This document shows, one piece after another, positions 37,340 to 49,560 of a stretch of DNA of 64,000 nt. The notes under the pieces are model-generated. The model searched no databases. It was not told where the DNA came from and saw only the letters and a list, made by a program, of their open reading frames with translations. The DNA comes from Zantedeschia hybrid cultivar (lineage: Eukaryota > Streptophyta > Magnoliopsida > Alismatales > Araceae), in the NCBI GenBank assembly GCA_030544215.1, contig JARZZO010000001.1:70458456-70522455 (forward strand). The letters run 5' to 3'. Made by a program: the position numbers and the translations under genes. The first letter of the stretch is position 1; each line of letters starts with the position of its first letter.

Positions 37340-37890
37340 AAAAATCTGTTAATCAATCAATTAACAAATTTATTAATCAATCAATTAACTTAATCAATTA
37401 AATTAAGTTGTTAATCAATCAATCAATTAACTTAATCAATTAAATTAAATTACTAATCAATCAATTAACAAATTAATTAATCAATCAATCAACTAATTAA
37501 GTTAATTTATTAGTCAAACAACTAATTAAATTAACAAATTTGTTAATCTACCAACTAATCCAACCAATTAAATTAACAAATTTGTTAATCTACCGACTAA
37601 TTCAACCAATTAAATTAACAAAATCTGTTAATCAATCAATCATTCAACCAATTAAGTTAATTTTTAAGTCAATCAACCAATTAAATTAACAAATTTGTTA
37701 ATCTACAAACTAATTCAACCAATTAAATTAACAAATTTTTTAATCTACCAACTAATTCAACCAACTAAATTACTAAAATATGTTAATCAATTAATTAATT
37801 TAACCAATTAAGTTAATTTGTTAACTAATTAATTAATTCAACCAATTAAATCAACAAATTTGTTAATCAACCAATTAAATCAATTTGGTT
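37340..37890. repeat. CAATTAA/TTAATC-rich low-complexity block
   Basis: Dense irregular repetition of AATCAATCAATTAAC and AACAAATTTGTTAATCTAC phrases continuing the minisatellite region inside member B. No coding potential. Confidence 0.7.
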
Positions 37891-38962
37891 CTTCCATATC
37901 GATTGGATAATCAAGGTCTTTCTTTTCAAATAAAAAATAAATGAATAAAATAAAAAATAAAAAATAAAAAAATCAGGTTTATTCATATTGGTTGAATGAC
38001 CTAAATTTAGTGGTTCTATCTTATTGTTGGACTGACCACTTGATTAATGATTCACTCTTATTGGTAGAGTAACCAAAGGATATAACTATTGATTTATCCT
38101 TATTGATGGAATAGCCAGTGATTTTTATGGTTCTGTCTTAATTAAGGGTCAGGCTACGAAGTCGTAATTATCCTATTAATAGATAGACCAATAAAAATAT
38201 TTATTTGTTCATTTATATCAATAGGATAACCATTAATTAAAATGGTTCTTTCCTACTGATGGATTGACTATTAAGTTATGGTTCATTTATATCGGTTAAA
38301 TGACCTAAAATAATATTGTGATTTCTTCATATTAGTTGAAGGACTATTAAGGAATATCCTTAATTATGTGGCGGCCTTCATGCCTCATTAGTTAAAGGTA
38401 TCCTTTAAGCAGTCTATGTCTTTTCGAAAGATCTCAAATGAGAGGACATACTGCCCAAATAATCCTCCATCCTTTTAAAGGATACTTAAAGGAAAATTTT
38501 AAATAACCTTTCTCAAGATGTTCACCCTTTTGTGAGAACTTTAAGATCCTTTAAGTATATTTTAAAAAATATTCATAGAATCCCCCTCACTAAAAAAAAT
38601 AAAAAAAATGACTTGTATGCAACACTCAATTCTGACTTATTTATTCTTTTCTTTCGAGCCTTATTGGATGGTTAATCAAGAGTTACCAATCATGGATTGG
38701 TGTAATTAACACTTACTAAAGTCAGTGGGGAGAGGTCAAGAATACAAATCCACAGTCGATCCGGAAGTCATTTAGACTTTAAGGATTAATCCTTAAAGTC
38801 TACCTAAAAGAAAAGAGAATATATTTTCAAAACTTAAAACTCTCATTTCAAATCAAGATTTTCACAAAGGTTTTCAAATCCGACAAAGATTCTTTTCAAA
38901 TCGTAGGATAATAAAATCCCAAAATGGGAGTCTCACAATAACATGTAAGATCAATCACCAAA

Positions 38963-39316
38963 TGTTGTCATCCTCCTTGGACTTCAATTTCCTCTCCCAT
39001 CCCCTAAGCAGCGCTTCAACCGATGTTGGCATGTTGTGGGCACACTAAATCTTCTATGGGACAAACTCCCATACCACTTTGGAGAAGGGATAAAGAACAA
39101 AGAGGTAGTCCAAACTCTCCTCAGCTAGACCACAAAGAATGCAATTAACCTGCAAACCATCTATAAAACCTGCCAGCAAATTACAAGTGGGTAGTCTCCC
39201 TTAAGTGATTCTCCAAACATGGACATTCACTTTCAAAGGGTTGTTGGGCCTCCAAATTGGCTTGTAGAATGAATACCTCAGGCTGCCATCATGAATGTGA
39301 TCATAGGCTGATGTTG
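38963..39316 (-). mobile_element. L1 LINE, piece 2 of 3 (zinc-binding RT-associated domain)
   Basis: One open minus-strand frame (two stops) reads PLKVNVHVWRIT, GRLPTCNLLAG, NCILCGLAEESLDYLF and LLRGWERKLK, the zf-RVT region that follows the reverse transcriptase in plant L1. It is flanked on both sides by insertions. Its upstream neighbour in the L1 is at 43660 and its downstream neighbour at 31776. Confidence 0.85.
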
Positions 39317-40522
39317 ACCTAAAAAATTTTCATGCACTATGAAATTACCCAATATGCATGTGCATATGATCATGTAATACAAAAGGCAACATATAACATA
39401 TACTCACACATATGTGAGCTTATGTTAATATGAAAAGAAACATGTGCTCATGTATATGAGGGTCCATGTTGATATAAGAAAATCCTCCTATATCTATATG
39501 TATGCGAACATGCACTATGTACATGCACGCGTAGGAAAAGACAAGGAACAGGAATATAGCTTGGCGAAAATCGCCTCAAAATGGCTCCTGTGTGCTGCCC
39601 AAAACAACCTTGAAATGGTTCTTATGTACTGTCTAGAACAGTCCAAGAAGCCTTCAATATGCTATCCCGAAAATAACTTCACAACTTCACTAAATGAGCT
39701 CAATAAAAAACCCAAAATGCCGCAACAAAATGACTTAAACGGCAGCGAAATGGAGGCCCAAATATGAGCTAAAACAACCTAAAAGAAGGCCCAATAACAG
39801 GCCCGAGGCAGCCCAATAAATGTGAGTCCAAAAGACAGTCCACAGTGGGCCCAAGTATTGGTCTAAGTAGGCCCAATTCCCTTCAAAAAATGTGAGAAAG
39901 ACAGTCTAGGGACAGAAAAAAACAGAAATATGCAAACCAAGTACAAGAAAATGCCATGGAGTGGTCCCCCTCTCTCTCCTTGGATTAAAAATAGGGAGAG
40001 AGGGCGGAGGAAACCGGTGAGGGGCCCATGAGGAACCGGTTGGGGGGGGGGGGTCCATCCTCCCCTCTCCCCATTTGAAATTCAAAATAATAATAATAAT
40101 TAATTAATTAAAGAGGGGGAGGGGATTAATAGGGATTAAAGGGGGTTGATTAATGGGTGATTTCTTTTATGTTGTTCCATGATTAGTGGAGCCTCCACTA
40201 ACTCAACTTTAAAGGGACTTAATCATGGAGAAACCCCTTTTCACACGTCCAAAAGAGAAGAGAGGAAGGGGAATTAATGGGCCATTTATTGAGGAAAAAG
40301 GGGGGAAGCAAAAGAGAAAGTGAAGAGGGGAGCACCCCCACCAGTTCCCAACTAGTGTGGGGGGGAGGGGCACTGGTTGGACCCCGAGCCCTCCACTCTC
40401 ACTCTCACCCTCTCTCTCCTCTCTTCACTACTCTCAACTCTCTCCCAAAGAAATTCTGAAGTGGCTCCCCCCACCTCCAATTTTTGAGGTGGGTACCCCC
40501 ACCGAGCATGGCTCCCATGGCC

Positions 40523-40530
40523 TATAAATA
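40523..40530 (+). promoter_or_regulatory. TATA box of LTR-like member C
   Basis: CCTATAAATAGAGACCC after a GC-rich block. The position is conserved in the inverted member at 23825-23832. Confidence 0.55.
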
Positions 40531-41679
40531 GAGACCCATGAGAAGCCAAAAGATCATGCCTCTTTGGCCCAAAAACTCCTAGGAAAAGTGTTGTCATTTG
40601 GAAGACCGAACTTAGTACTTTCAAACAAGTTCAAGGCATGTGTGGGGGAGGCTTCATTTCTGAATTTTTTCCAAAGTTTTCCTAGGAGAAACTCTATTAA
40701 ATTTATGTTGTAAATCGTCCTTCTATAAGGCGGAACTATGTCAAAATAATGAATGAAATGTCAACGTTTTTGTGCATATGTGTGTATGTGTGTTCATGAA
40801 CTAATTACTTAAGCAATATTATATTAGTGTATTTTCACACTTGTAATTAATTAATCAATTTAATAACTGATCAAAACACATACTTAAAATAAATGCATAA
40901 CTAATATTCTAAAATACCTTTGGCCTCACCCCTACACATAATTAAACCTAACTAATAATCAAAACTTAATGATGAAACATAAAAGACATAAAACAATACA
41001 CCTAAGTTAAGAATGACTTAAATACCCCTCACACTTAATTAAGTAATAAAAACCCGTGAAAATTAACAAAAAACCAGTAAATTTAATAAAAAACCAGTAA
41101 AATTCAGAAAAAACAGAGAATCAAATATAAAAATTACATAAACCCAAAAATGACTTAAATATTATTCACATGCCTCATTAATTAATAAAAACCAGCAAAA
41201 TTAAAAAAAAAACCAGTAAAGTTCAGTAAAAAAACCAGAAAACCAAATTTAAAAATATATAAAATTCTCGAAATGGTCAAAATACCCTTCAGAACTTAGT
41301 GAAATTACAAAAATACCTTCACACATAATAAAAATTTGTAAAAATTACAGTAAATTCTTAAAAAATATCAAAACTTCCCCCATGCCCAAAATACCCTCCA
41401 GACTTTAGAAAGACGGGTAAAATTATCAAAATACCCTCAATGTAATGATAATAAGTGAAAATTCCAAAAGAATACATAAAAATTATAAAGATAAGACTTT
41501 AAGTCTAGAAACCCGATTTAGAGTAAAATTACTAAAATACCCCTATAACCCAAGAGTGCTTAGAATGACCCTAAAATGCCTCCTTGGGTTTTCAAACCTT
41601 CCAAAAATTTTAAAGTATATCTCATAAGCCCAAAATGGCCATGATGACCCTAATGCAACATAATTACAGAAATATCCAT

Positions 41680-43221
41680 TATTAGTATTAGATGGTCTCA
41701 AAACCAATTCGATATTATATACTTATTCAGATTATTAATAAATGACAATAATTTATTGTGTGTAATTAATTCGATCTGTGTTTATCGTATCACGATGAAG
41801 TCCATGAACATGTGCAATAGTCTTCGGATTATGATGAGATCATAATTACGGGACCGAAGACTTATAAACACATGTTCTTAATTGTTCCTAGTCATAGGAT
41901 GTTTGAGATATGACATCGAACATCCTGATAGACTAGTATAGGTTACTTCAGCTCATATGATGAGGATGACTGATCCCATAAATCACTTGTGTGGAGACAC
42001 TATGCTGAACCTATAGGTGCTCATTGGTGAATGAGTTCACTGAACTGATCCGACTATGAATCGCTGGATGGTAATCACCTCACTGTTAACCAGTTCGATT
42101 CATTTGTCACGGTTGCGTGGATGATCCTTGGATCTGAGACTCCAAAGATATCTTGTTAGTAGGTTTCTGAACTTTGACCTTGATGAACAAATCCCTAACC
42201 ATGGGTTATCAATAAGTCAAGCGATTGGGTTCACAGAAATGCCCTCGAAGGTAATTGTGTGTTCAATACGGGATCATCCGCTCTCGGTAGTTTAAGAGAG
42301 AATGTTCCGAGAATGATGCGCTTAAAGTCCCTAGCCAGGGCGGACTCTGTAATCAATAAGGAGTTATTGGATTCAGATTAGCGGCATCTGATTCAAGTGA
42401 ATCGACCAAATAGGGTTTAACAGTAAATCATGCCCTAGGTCGATTCGGGAACATGCACGGATGAAGGATTATATCCGCGCGCTAACCGATGACAGAAAGG
42501 TTCCAATAGAGGGTTGCGATAACCCAGTGCCATCTATGATCACGCGATGTTGCTTGGCATCCAACGTGATCGGCAATCCGTCCGAATTTATTGTGGGACA
42601 TTAAATTCGGCTGATTAATTGAATATAAGGATATTAATTAATTCAGTGGGTCAGTAAAGGGTTACTGGATTTAATGGGTTATTAACTAGACTGGTATTTG
42701 GGCCTAGAGGGTCACACGCAAATGGTTTTCAAGTCGATGGATAATCCGACAGAATTTCGAATAAGTCTGAGTTTTTATGAAAAACTGCAAACTGACTTAT
42801 TATAAAAGAACGGATTCTACGTCTGGGGCCAGCAACCCTGACCTAGCCGTCATTCGTTCTTTCTCTCTCTTCTGGGCGTGCGGTTCCCGACTGCTCCGGC
42901 TTCCGTCCGACAGGAGATTCAGAATCCGCATGTCGCGGCAGATTACGTGTAGCCAGATGGGATTTACGAACGCCGCAGCGAGCGAGGAAGCGAGGACGAT
43001 CCATCACGAGGAGAACCACGTAGATACTGTTAGAGGTCGGGCATCTGCGCGACTTGCGGCATCGCTCCGACGGAACCGAAAACAAACGCGGATTCGAATC
43101 CCCGCAAGGTGAACTCGATTTTCTCCGGTTTTATTTTAATGATCGAAACGGGATAGATCCGATCCCGAACATATTATTCCGCTGCGTTTTTCGGTCGGAT
43201 CCCGACACAGCGATCCCAACA
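41680..43221 (+). mobile_element. Solo LTR, Ty1-copia-like family (copy 2), nested in member C
   Basis: 1,542 bp aligning end to end with the LTR at 645-2196 (starts TATTAGTATTAG versus TGTTAGTTTAGG; both end CCCAACA). The perfect 5-bp duplication TCCAT lies at 41675-41679 and 43222-43226. The terminal TG has become TA. No internal region follows. Confidence 0.82.
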
Positions 43222-43659
43222 TCCATGTGGGTCTTGAACGCTTGGAATTAATCCTAAATGGCTGGGAATCAATCCCAAAACATTTAAAATGAATCCTAGC
43301 TCTTAGGGGTTCGTTCTAACACCTTGGAACAAATTCAAATACTCTAAAATATTGGAATGAATCCAAATACTTTAAAGACTTGGGAGAGGCCAAAGACTTA
43401 AATGCTACTTTCACTTGTATGCATGTTGCGTGATAGTATAGATGGTTTAAAGGGTATCCCTCGGACGGTTAATCAAGGGTTGTTAAGCGATCGCTCAATG
43501 TGATTAACACTGACTGAGGTTAGTGGAGAGAGGTCATATATTCGGATTTTCACCTGATTCGAAGTCCCAGATTCTCTGAAGGCTAATTCCAACGACCTAC
43601 ATTCCTTAAATAAGACAAATAAATAATAAATAATGTGATAGGAGAGGTAGCTAGGCCTA

Positions 43660-44545
43660 GGTTCCCCAAACGGCTGACTTAACCGAGTATTTCCTATTAG
43701 CCTCCCATCTTCATTCCCATGAATCTTCTTGGTCAGTGAGAATAGAAAACTTTAGAATGGACCACAAAAGTTCTAACAGCTAAATAAGTTCCTCATCTTG
43801 AAGATTCCTTCTAAAAGTAGATAGCCATCCACCTGGATCCCATACTTCCGCAACAACCGCTAAGGACAGTAGGTTATATTGAAAAGGGAAGGGAAGCTTT
43901 CTCTCAGAGACATAGTACCAGCCCAACAGTCCTCCCAAAAGAGCCAATGCTGTCCACCTCCAAGCAAATGTAGTTCCCAGCCTTCACCAGGTCAGTCGCT
44001 TGCAGGATTCATTTCCACAGATGAGAAATATTGTAGGAAGGTGCCGGGGTCAAGTCCCATACCCTGGACTGCCTACAGAATTTCTGCTTGATCACCTCCA
44101 CTCAAAGGCCGTTGTCCTCTGATCTGAGCTTCCAAAGCCACTTGCCAAGAAGAACCAAGTTAAAATCCCTTATATGTTTAATACCTAGGCCTCCAACTTC
44201 TTTAGACATGCAAATCTTCTGCCAGCTAACATCATGCCGACCTCTGCACCTCTCATTGCTTCCATGCCAAAAAATTTGCATCGGATAGCTTCTAGTTTCT
44301 TAGCCACAGTCTTTGGGATGCTGAAAAGGGGTAAGTAGTAGACAAGGAGGCTGTCCAGCATAACACAAGGTGCCCACCGTACAAAAGGAGTCTACCCTTC
44401 CAACCTAGACTCAAACCTCTAAATGATCTTCCTCCATTCAGCACATCTAGTAACACCACAAGAGAGAGGAACACCGAGATAAGTGATAGGGAATTGTCCC
44501 ACAGCAGAGGAATCACTACACAGAGATAAATGAAGATATCATCTA
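43660..44545 (-). mobile_element. L1 LINE, piece 1 of 3 (end of reverse transcriptase), 5' truncated
   Basis: Minus-strand frames show QFPITYLGVPLSCGVTR, then LGWKGRLLLYGGHLVLCW, a reverse-transcriptase C-terminal stretch, KEVGGLGIKHIRDFNLVLLG, and finally RWEANRKYSVKSAVWG. This is the order of plant L1 ORF2. Homology fades above about 44545, so the element was probably 5'-truncated. Frameshifts and stops show it is dead. Confidence 0.82.
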
Positions 44546-46925
44546 CTCTATGGCTTTGCCTAACCAAAAGAATTGGCCATAACTATGCTATCAACGATGC
44601 AAAGTAATAGTTTCAAACTTTCACTTTCTGCACCAAGAAGTAGGTAAGCTAAACTTGAGATTTTAAGACACTTTTTCTTGCGCAGACACTGTTACAATCC
44701 TATTCCTTTATGTGTGTTTCTCTCCTTGTTGTGGAAGAAGAAGTGCAAATGTTTTATCACTAGATGGAGCTTGTCAAATGGGTGTGGGAAACCATCTTTT
44801 TGATGGCTTAGATACATAAAGTGAGTCAACCAACATGATTGCAGATATACCTAATTGCTCGACCTAGACCAAAAAGTTGGTCACCCAAAAGGGTAATAAA
44901 AAAATTACAAGTGTATAAAGATTTCTTTCCAAGACCGAATAGCCACCTTGAGATTGAATGCATAAAGATTGAACCAACTCCAATTATAAAGGAGATGTAA
45001 AACACAAAGGCAAACGCTCTCTAAGTAGATTCTACTTCCCATAGGACTGACCATTACTCATCCCTAGTAGTGCAATGATCCACTAAAGGAAAGAAAGAAG
45101 ATAGCATTATTTCATGCCAGTAGCCTCCAAATGAACCCAGAAAAAACTTAAAAAAAAGAAAAGAAATGAAAGGCAGATAGAAGTTAAAATTAACCAAGAG
45201 GAATGCTACAATACCATATTTTATACCACCCTCTTTGCCAAACTCGTTAAAAACCACCCATTCATTAGATCAGATAGCTCATGTTCAAGTTACGTCTGGT
45301 ACTCTTTTTTTTTTGCAACTAAAATATTTAATAGGAGCTCTCTCCAAATAAGTGATCAAAGAGCTCAAAATGACGGTAATAAAAAGTGTCATAAAAAGTA
45401 TGCTATAACAGAATTCACTCGGCCAGAACAAGCACGGAGGATGGTTAAACACTCGTGCTTCATTTGCCAACAATAAATACGATACGTTGTAAGGTAACCA
45501 AAGATTCAAAAGCTTAATAGGCAACCAGAGGTGACATGTATATAGATGGTGCAATGTGGCATTGCAATCTTAAGGTCTCCGCATCGAACACTCCAGTTCT
45601 ACTATCGTAAAGTCCAGTATACACCACAAGAATAATAAATAGCATCCGAGATCGATTCCTGGAGCATTCTTCAGAGACCATCGAAAAATGGGCAGACACA
45701 AGTATGATTCTGGATTGGGGAAGTTCCCAGAAGTCATGAACCATTCTTGGCATTGGGAAAATATTGTAAAAAAAAACCTTCCACAAATGAAATAACATGG
45801 TTTAATAGAGCATACTACTCCAGAAGACGGTTTTAGGGAGCTGGACATGGATGTTTAGAGTAATAAGGAAATGGAGCAGGGGTTAAATAACGGAAAAGGC
45901 ACTAACTTAAACATCTCGCAAAGATGGGGAAGGGCTGTAGTTTGATGTGACCTGTTCAAATAACTCATCTTCGGTGGGTAAAATTTCCATTTTGATGAAA
46001 ATCCAAATTATAGTATCAATTAAGGAAGCTACAGAACATCTCAGACGTAGTTATGCATCTACAAAAGATAAAAAATGATCCAAAAAAAAAAGTTTAAATG
46101 TCTGCTTCTGAGCTCCTTACCTTGTGGAAATCCAAATTCCAGAATGAAAAAAAAACAAAAAACTGGACGCTACAACAGATGGAGTAGGCTGCGCCCTATA
46201 GAGGGAGCCTGCGCTGGGTGCCTCGATGGGGCTGCGAGGGACGGCGAGGGCAGCTGCTTCGGTGCCCTGAACTTTGCGCTGGAGCCTGGCGGTGGACGGT
46301 TTCCATTGATGAACACTTTTATTTATGTTAGAGAATCGTGTCGGACATTCAAACACACGATGTGACACTCGAACACTCATTTCAATTCTCTATTTTAATA
46401 TTTTAAAGTAAATACGATTTTTCTTTTAAAATATTTAGCATATCTATTCAAAATATTTGTCTATATGATAAAATTTATTATATTTGAGTTATATCTTTTA
46501 TATTTTAGATAAATTTTAATAATTATATTTTATTATATACATGTATAACTACATATTCATATATATATTCGTATGTTCTCTATGTCCTCGTGTCATATTT
46601 TTAAGATATTACCGTGTCCGACGCACGTGTCCGTGTCGACACTTGACACTCGTGTCTGTATCTCACATATCATAAGTTTTCACTCTCTGGAAGGCGAATA
46701 TGGTGAGGAGAGTTTGGAATACTTACGGTAACCCAAAACTCTTTTGTATCTTATGTCATATCCCCATATTCCGTATATTTTTAATTTACACCCCTCTTAG
46801 TGATATAAACATCTTCTTTATGACCCCCAAAAAAAAAAAATATCTTCTTGACTCTGCTGTCTAAAAATGTTTTATTGAGAATATGCTTGACAGGTAATAT
46901 ATAATAAACAATCAAGAATCATATA
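44546..46925. other. Intergenic repeat-like DNA, unclassified
   Basis: No gene is recognised. A minus-strand poly(A)-like run at about 45304-45313 (TTGCAAAAAAAA) could be a LINE 3' tail, but upstream frames show no clear LINE motif. A short GC-rich block at 46190-46300 has no recognisable product. Confidence 0.35.
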
Positions 46926-46930
46926 TATGT
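46926..46930 (+). repeat. Target-site duplication TATGT (5' copy) of the Tat element
   Basis: TATGT directly before the 5' LTR, repeated at 58608-58612 directly after the 3' LTR. Confidence 0.9.
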
Positions 46931-47847
46931 TGATGAGGCTGAATCCGATTCGGTCCATTAAAACAAACCCAAAACCCCGTTCAGCCCAGCAACAGCAGTG
47001 CAAGGCCCTCAGGGAGCCTTCGGCCCATCAGCGGCCCAATAGCCCTCGGCCCAGAAGCGGCACCGTCGCTCCCGGCCCAACAGGCTTCAGCCCGTCAGCG
47101 GCCCACCAGCCTCCGGTTCGGGAGCAGCGCGGCAGCCCAGGGCCAAACAGGCTTCGACCCATCAGCGGCCCAACCCCCTTCGGCCCGATAGCCAAGTCCG
47201 GCCCACTCCGGTGGGGGACCAGGTACTATGGCGGTTTACCAGTAAGCCCGCACATAGTCCTATATCGGCTACCACCGTTAACCATCCTCTATCCTCTGCT
47301 ATAAATACACCGCTATTTATTGCCAAAGGGATGCTCGGGGGAAGCCTCCGAGACCCTTAAGGACTACAGTCCAAATAGCATTAAAGCTACTCTTTGCCTT
47401 CTGAATCGAATCATCTTCAGGAACTAACTTGACCGTCGGAGGGGGTTCCTTAGAGCCGAAGCCCGGGACTCCTGCTGACCGGTTTTCTTCTTCTTTCCCT
47501 CCTGCAGGAGCTCGGTTCGAATCATCGCCGACCTTCCCGAGTCGGTCTCGGCCGCCGACCTCGGACTCCTCTCCCTGGTCTCGACGCTATGCGCCGGCTG
47601 CCCCGCAATCAAGGAGACTCGGTGTCGCGCCGCCCCTTCGTCCGCCGAAGGAGCTTCGGCCCCGACTTCCCGGAACAAGCCAGCCACCAACCGAGCACCT
47701 CTCTGCCTTCGGACCTTCGGCTTCGCCTCTGCATCCTTCGTCTTCCGGATCCCCGTCGGGCCTCTAAGCACCGATCCGACCCAGCTCCGGATCCATCTCT
47801 TCGGATTCCAGCTTCGGAATCCGGTCGTGATAGCTTCGGCTACATCA
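46931..47847 (+). repeat. 5' LTR of the Tat-lineage Ty3/gypsy element
   Basis: 917 bp from TGATGAGGCTGAATCC to GGCTACATCA. About 30 single-base or small differences from the 3' LTR were counted by eye (roughly 3-4%), which indicates a fairly recent insertion. TATAAATA lies at 47300-47307. The U3 is full of GGCCCA/TTCGGCCC phrases. A CTGCAGGAG near 47504 resembles a splice acceptor in the transcribed leader. Confidence 0.95.
47300..47307 (+). promoter_or_regulatory. TATA box of the 5' LTR
   Basis: GCTATAAATACACC, also present in the 3' LTR at 58060-58067. Confidence 0.7.
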
Positions 47848-47849
47848 CG

Positions 47850-47867
47850 TGGCGCCGTCTGTGGGAA
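47850..47867 (+). promoter_or_regulatory. Primer-binding site
   Basis: TGGCGCCGTCTGTGGGAA two bases after the 5' LTR. TGG pairs with the tRNA CCA end. The TGGCGCCGT start is common in Tat and Athila elements; the exact tRNA was not determined. Confidence 0.85.
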
Positions 47868-47882
47868 ACCAACAAACAAGTC

Positions 47883-49560
47883 ATGTCTCAAAGACCTGTT
47901 ACCCGACGGTCCGGACAGGACGAAGCAGAGGCACGGGAGGCCTCGGCGCAAATGCTGCCTTCTGAAGGCGCCCCTTCTGCCCCGCCGAGCCTGCCTCTGC
48001 CAACCATACCGGAGTCTCTCGCCTCGTAAGACCGGGTGGGGGTGCTCCAGCAGCAAGTAGCCACGCTAGCAGCTGCCGTCACGTCCCTAGCGCCTCTTCA
48101 GGAGATGGTGTCCGCCATCGCCCAGCGCATGGGACTGATGGGACAGCTTCCTCAGCAGGCGCCGCTCCCCCCACTCTACCCAGTACAAGACACCCGGTTC
48201 CGGCCGATGCCTACACCGGTTTCTCCCAACGAAACCGCGGCGACACGCAGCGAGCCCTCGGCACTACCTGCCCGGGCTCCTCGCGCTGATCGCTTGACGG
48301 AGTAGGACTACGCTTCGACGGAATTCCGCCCGGCGCGGACCGAAGGACAATCAGTCGCCACCTCGACCGCCCCGGACCTGGACCGGCGGCTGACGGCAAT
48401 GCGCAAGGAGATGCAGCAGATGGTGTCTCGGCCATACGGGGCACCTCTCGCCAGCAACATCCTGGAGCAAACCCCGTTCACGGCGGAGCTCCTGGCTACC
48501 GAGGTGCCCCCCAATTTCAAGCTACCGAAGGGCCCTCTCTACGACGGAATGACAGATCCGGTCTGTCATTTCCAGAGATTCAACGCCTACGTCACGATCC
48601 GAGGGGTCGTCGAGGCAGTCCGCTGCCGACTTTTCCCCCTCACCCTTGAAAAGATCGCCCTCACCTGGTTCGAGACATTGGCCCCCAACTCCATCCATTC
48701 CCTAGTCCAGTTGGGCCAGTTATTTATCGACCAATTTTATGATGCCACCCGGCAATGTAAAACCTCCGCCAGCCTGCTAGCCATCCGGCAAGGCCCCACC
48801 GAAACTCTCCAGGAATACTTCACCAAGTTCCGGACCGAGGCCGCCCAAATCCCGAACCTCGACAGCTCAATCGCGGTCTCAGCCGTGATCAGCGGGTGTC
48901 GGGACGAAGGGCTCCTCGGCTCCATCGGGAAGTGCCATCCCCCTACCTTCCAGGACCTCGTGGCCCGGGCCCATAAATACATCAACTGGGAGGCCCTGAT
49001 GCTGTCCAGGGGTAAAGGCGCGGCCGAAGCTACCTCGGCACCTGCTCCCCAGGTGGTCCGACCTCGGCCAAAAGACCAAGAGCCCTACCGAAAGCGATAT
49101 CGCCGGGAGGATTGGGACAGGGAGAGGCGACGGGACCCGCGGCCGCGGTACCTACCCTTACCTGCTCCCCCTTCCCGGATGCTCATGGAGGTGAAGGGCA
49201 TGATCCGGCGGCCATATCGCATCAGGACGGATCCTCGCCGAAGGGACCCCGGCAAATACTGTGAGTATCACCGGGAGATCGGCCACACGACGGATGAGTG
49301 CCGGCAGCTCCGAGAGGAAATCGACCGCCTCATCCGAGAGGAAAGATTGCCGCAGTACCGACGGGAGCAGCCCCCGCCGCAGCGGAACCGGGACGTCCCT
49401 GCGACGCCCAGGCAACAACAACCCCCGGCGATAGAAGCCGCTCCTCCGCCAAAGGCCACCTCGGCCCCGGTAGAAGCATCCCATCAAAGACCCAGCTCCG
49501 GGTCTATCATGATGATATCCGGAGGACCCGGGGAAGGATCAAGGCCGCGGCAGCGCAGCT
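47883..49560 (+). pseudogene. gag: gag region of the Tat element
   Basis: The first ATG after the primer-binding site (47883) opens MSQRPVTRRSGQDEAE and stays in one frame with pol. In-frame stops are at 48027-48029 (TAA) and 48303-48305 (TAG). The main open stretch starts near 48306, with the next ATG at 48399. Capsid-like retrotransposon Gag signature: the DPVCHFQRFNAYVTI, LTLEKIALTWFETLAP, LGQLFIDQFY and ETLQEYFTKFRTEA segments (48550-48850). A basic Arg-rich tract follows (49080-49230). A zinc-knuckle-like CEYHREIGHTTDEC then LREEIDRLI is at 49258-49330. The region forms the particle and binds RNA in intact relatives. The stops are point changes with no frameshift. Confidence 0.85.

Larger units (their letters stand above)
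31782..38957 (+). mobile_element. Large LTR-like insertion into the L1 (family member B), carrying a nested hAT
   Basis: Bounded by the 5-bp repeat CCAAA at 31777-31781 and 38958-38962; joining the flanks restores continuous L1. Net length without the hAT is about 4.1 kb. A TATA-like TATAAGAA lies at 35813-35820 after GGCGCC/ACCGGT blocks, followed by a 78-bp minisatellite (about 36040-37330) and an AATT/CAAT-rich stretch (37340-37890). The 3' end has TGGTTAATCAAGAGTT and TCAGTGGGGAGAGGTCAAGA (38660-38750), shared with the member at 39322-43654. No coding region or primer-binding site is seen, so it may be a diverged solo LTR. Confidence 0.6.
39322..43654 (+). mobile_element. LTR-like insertion into the L1 (family member C), carrying a nested solo LTR
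   Basis: Flanked by ACCTA (39317-39321) and GCCTA (43655-43659), 4 of 5 identical; joining the flanks makes the L1 continuous. Net length is about 2.8 kb. U3 features: GGCCCAA phrases (39780-39880), ACCGGT-rich G/C blocks (40010-40500) and TATAAATA at 40523-40530. An AT-rich region with AAAAACCAGTAAAATTCAG phrases follows (41040-41250), then TTAATCAAGGGTTG near 43470, ending GGAGAGGTAGCTAGG. Member A in THG1 intron 4 shares these blocks in inverse order. No coding sequence. Confidence 0.65.

Noticed and set aside
45285..45848. Additional LINE fragment ending at the A-run near 45304
   Set aside because: The poly(A)-like run is suggestive but the upstream frames show no recognisable LINE domain.
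47424..48056. 210-codon minus-strand frame over the 5' LTR and leader
   Set aside because: Repeated in the 3' LTR because the LTRs are duplicates; no motif, opposite to the transcript.
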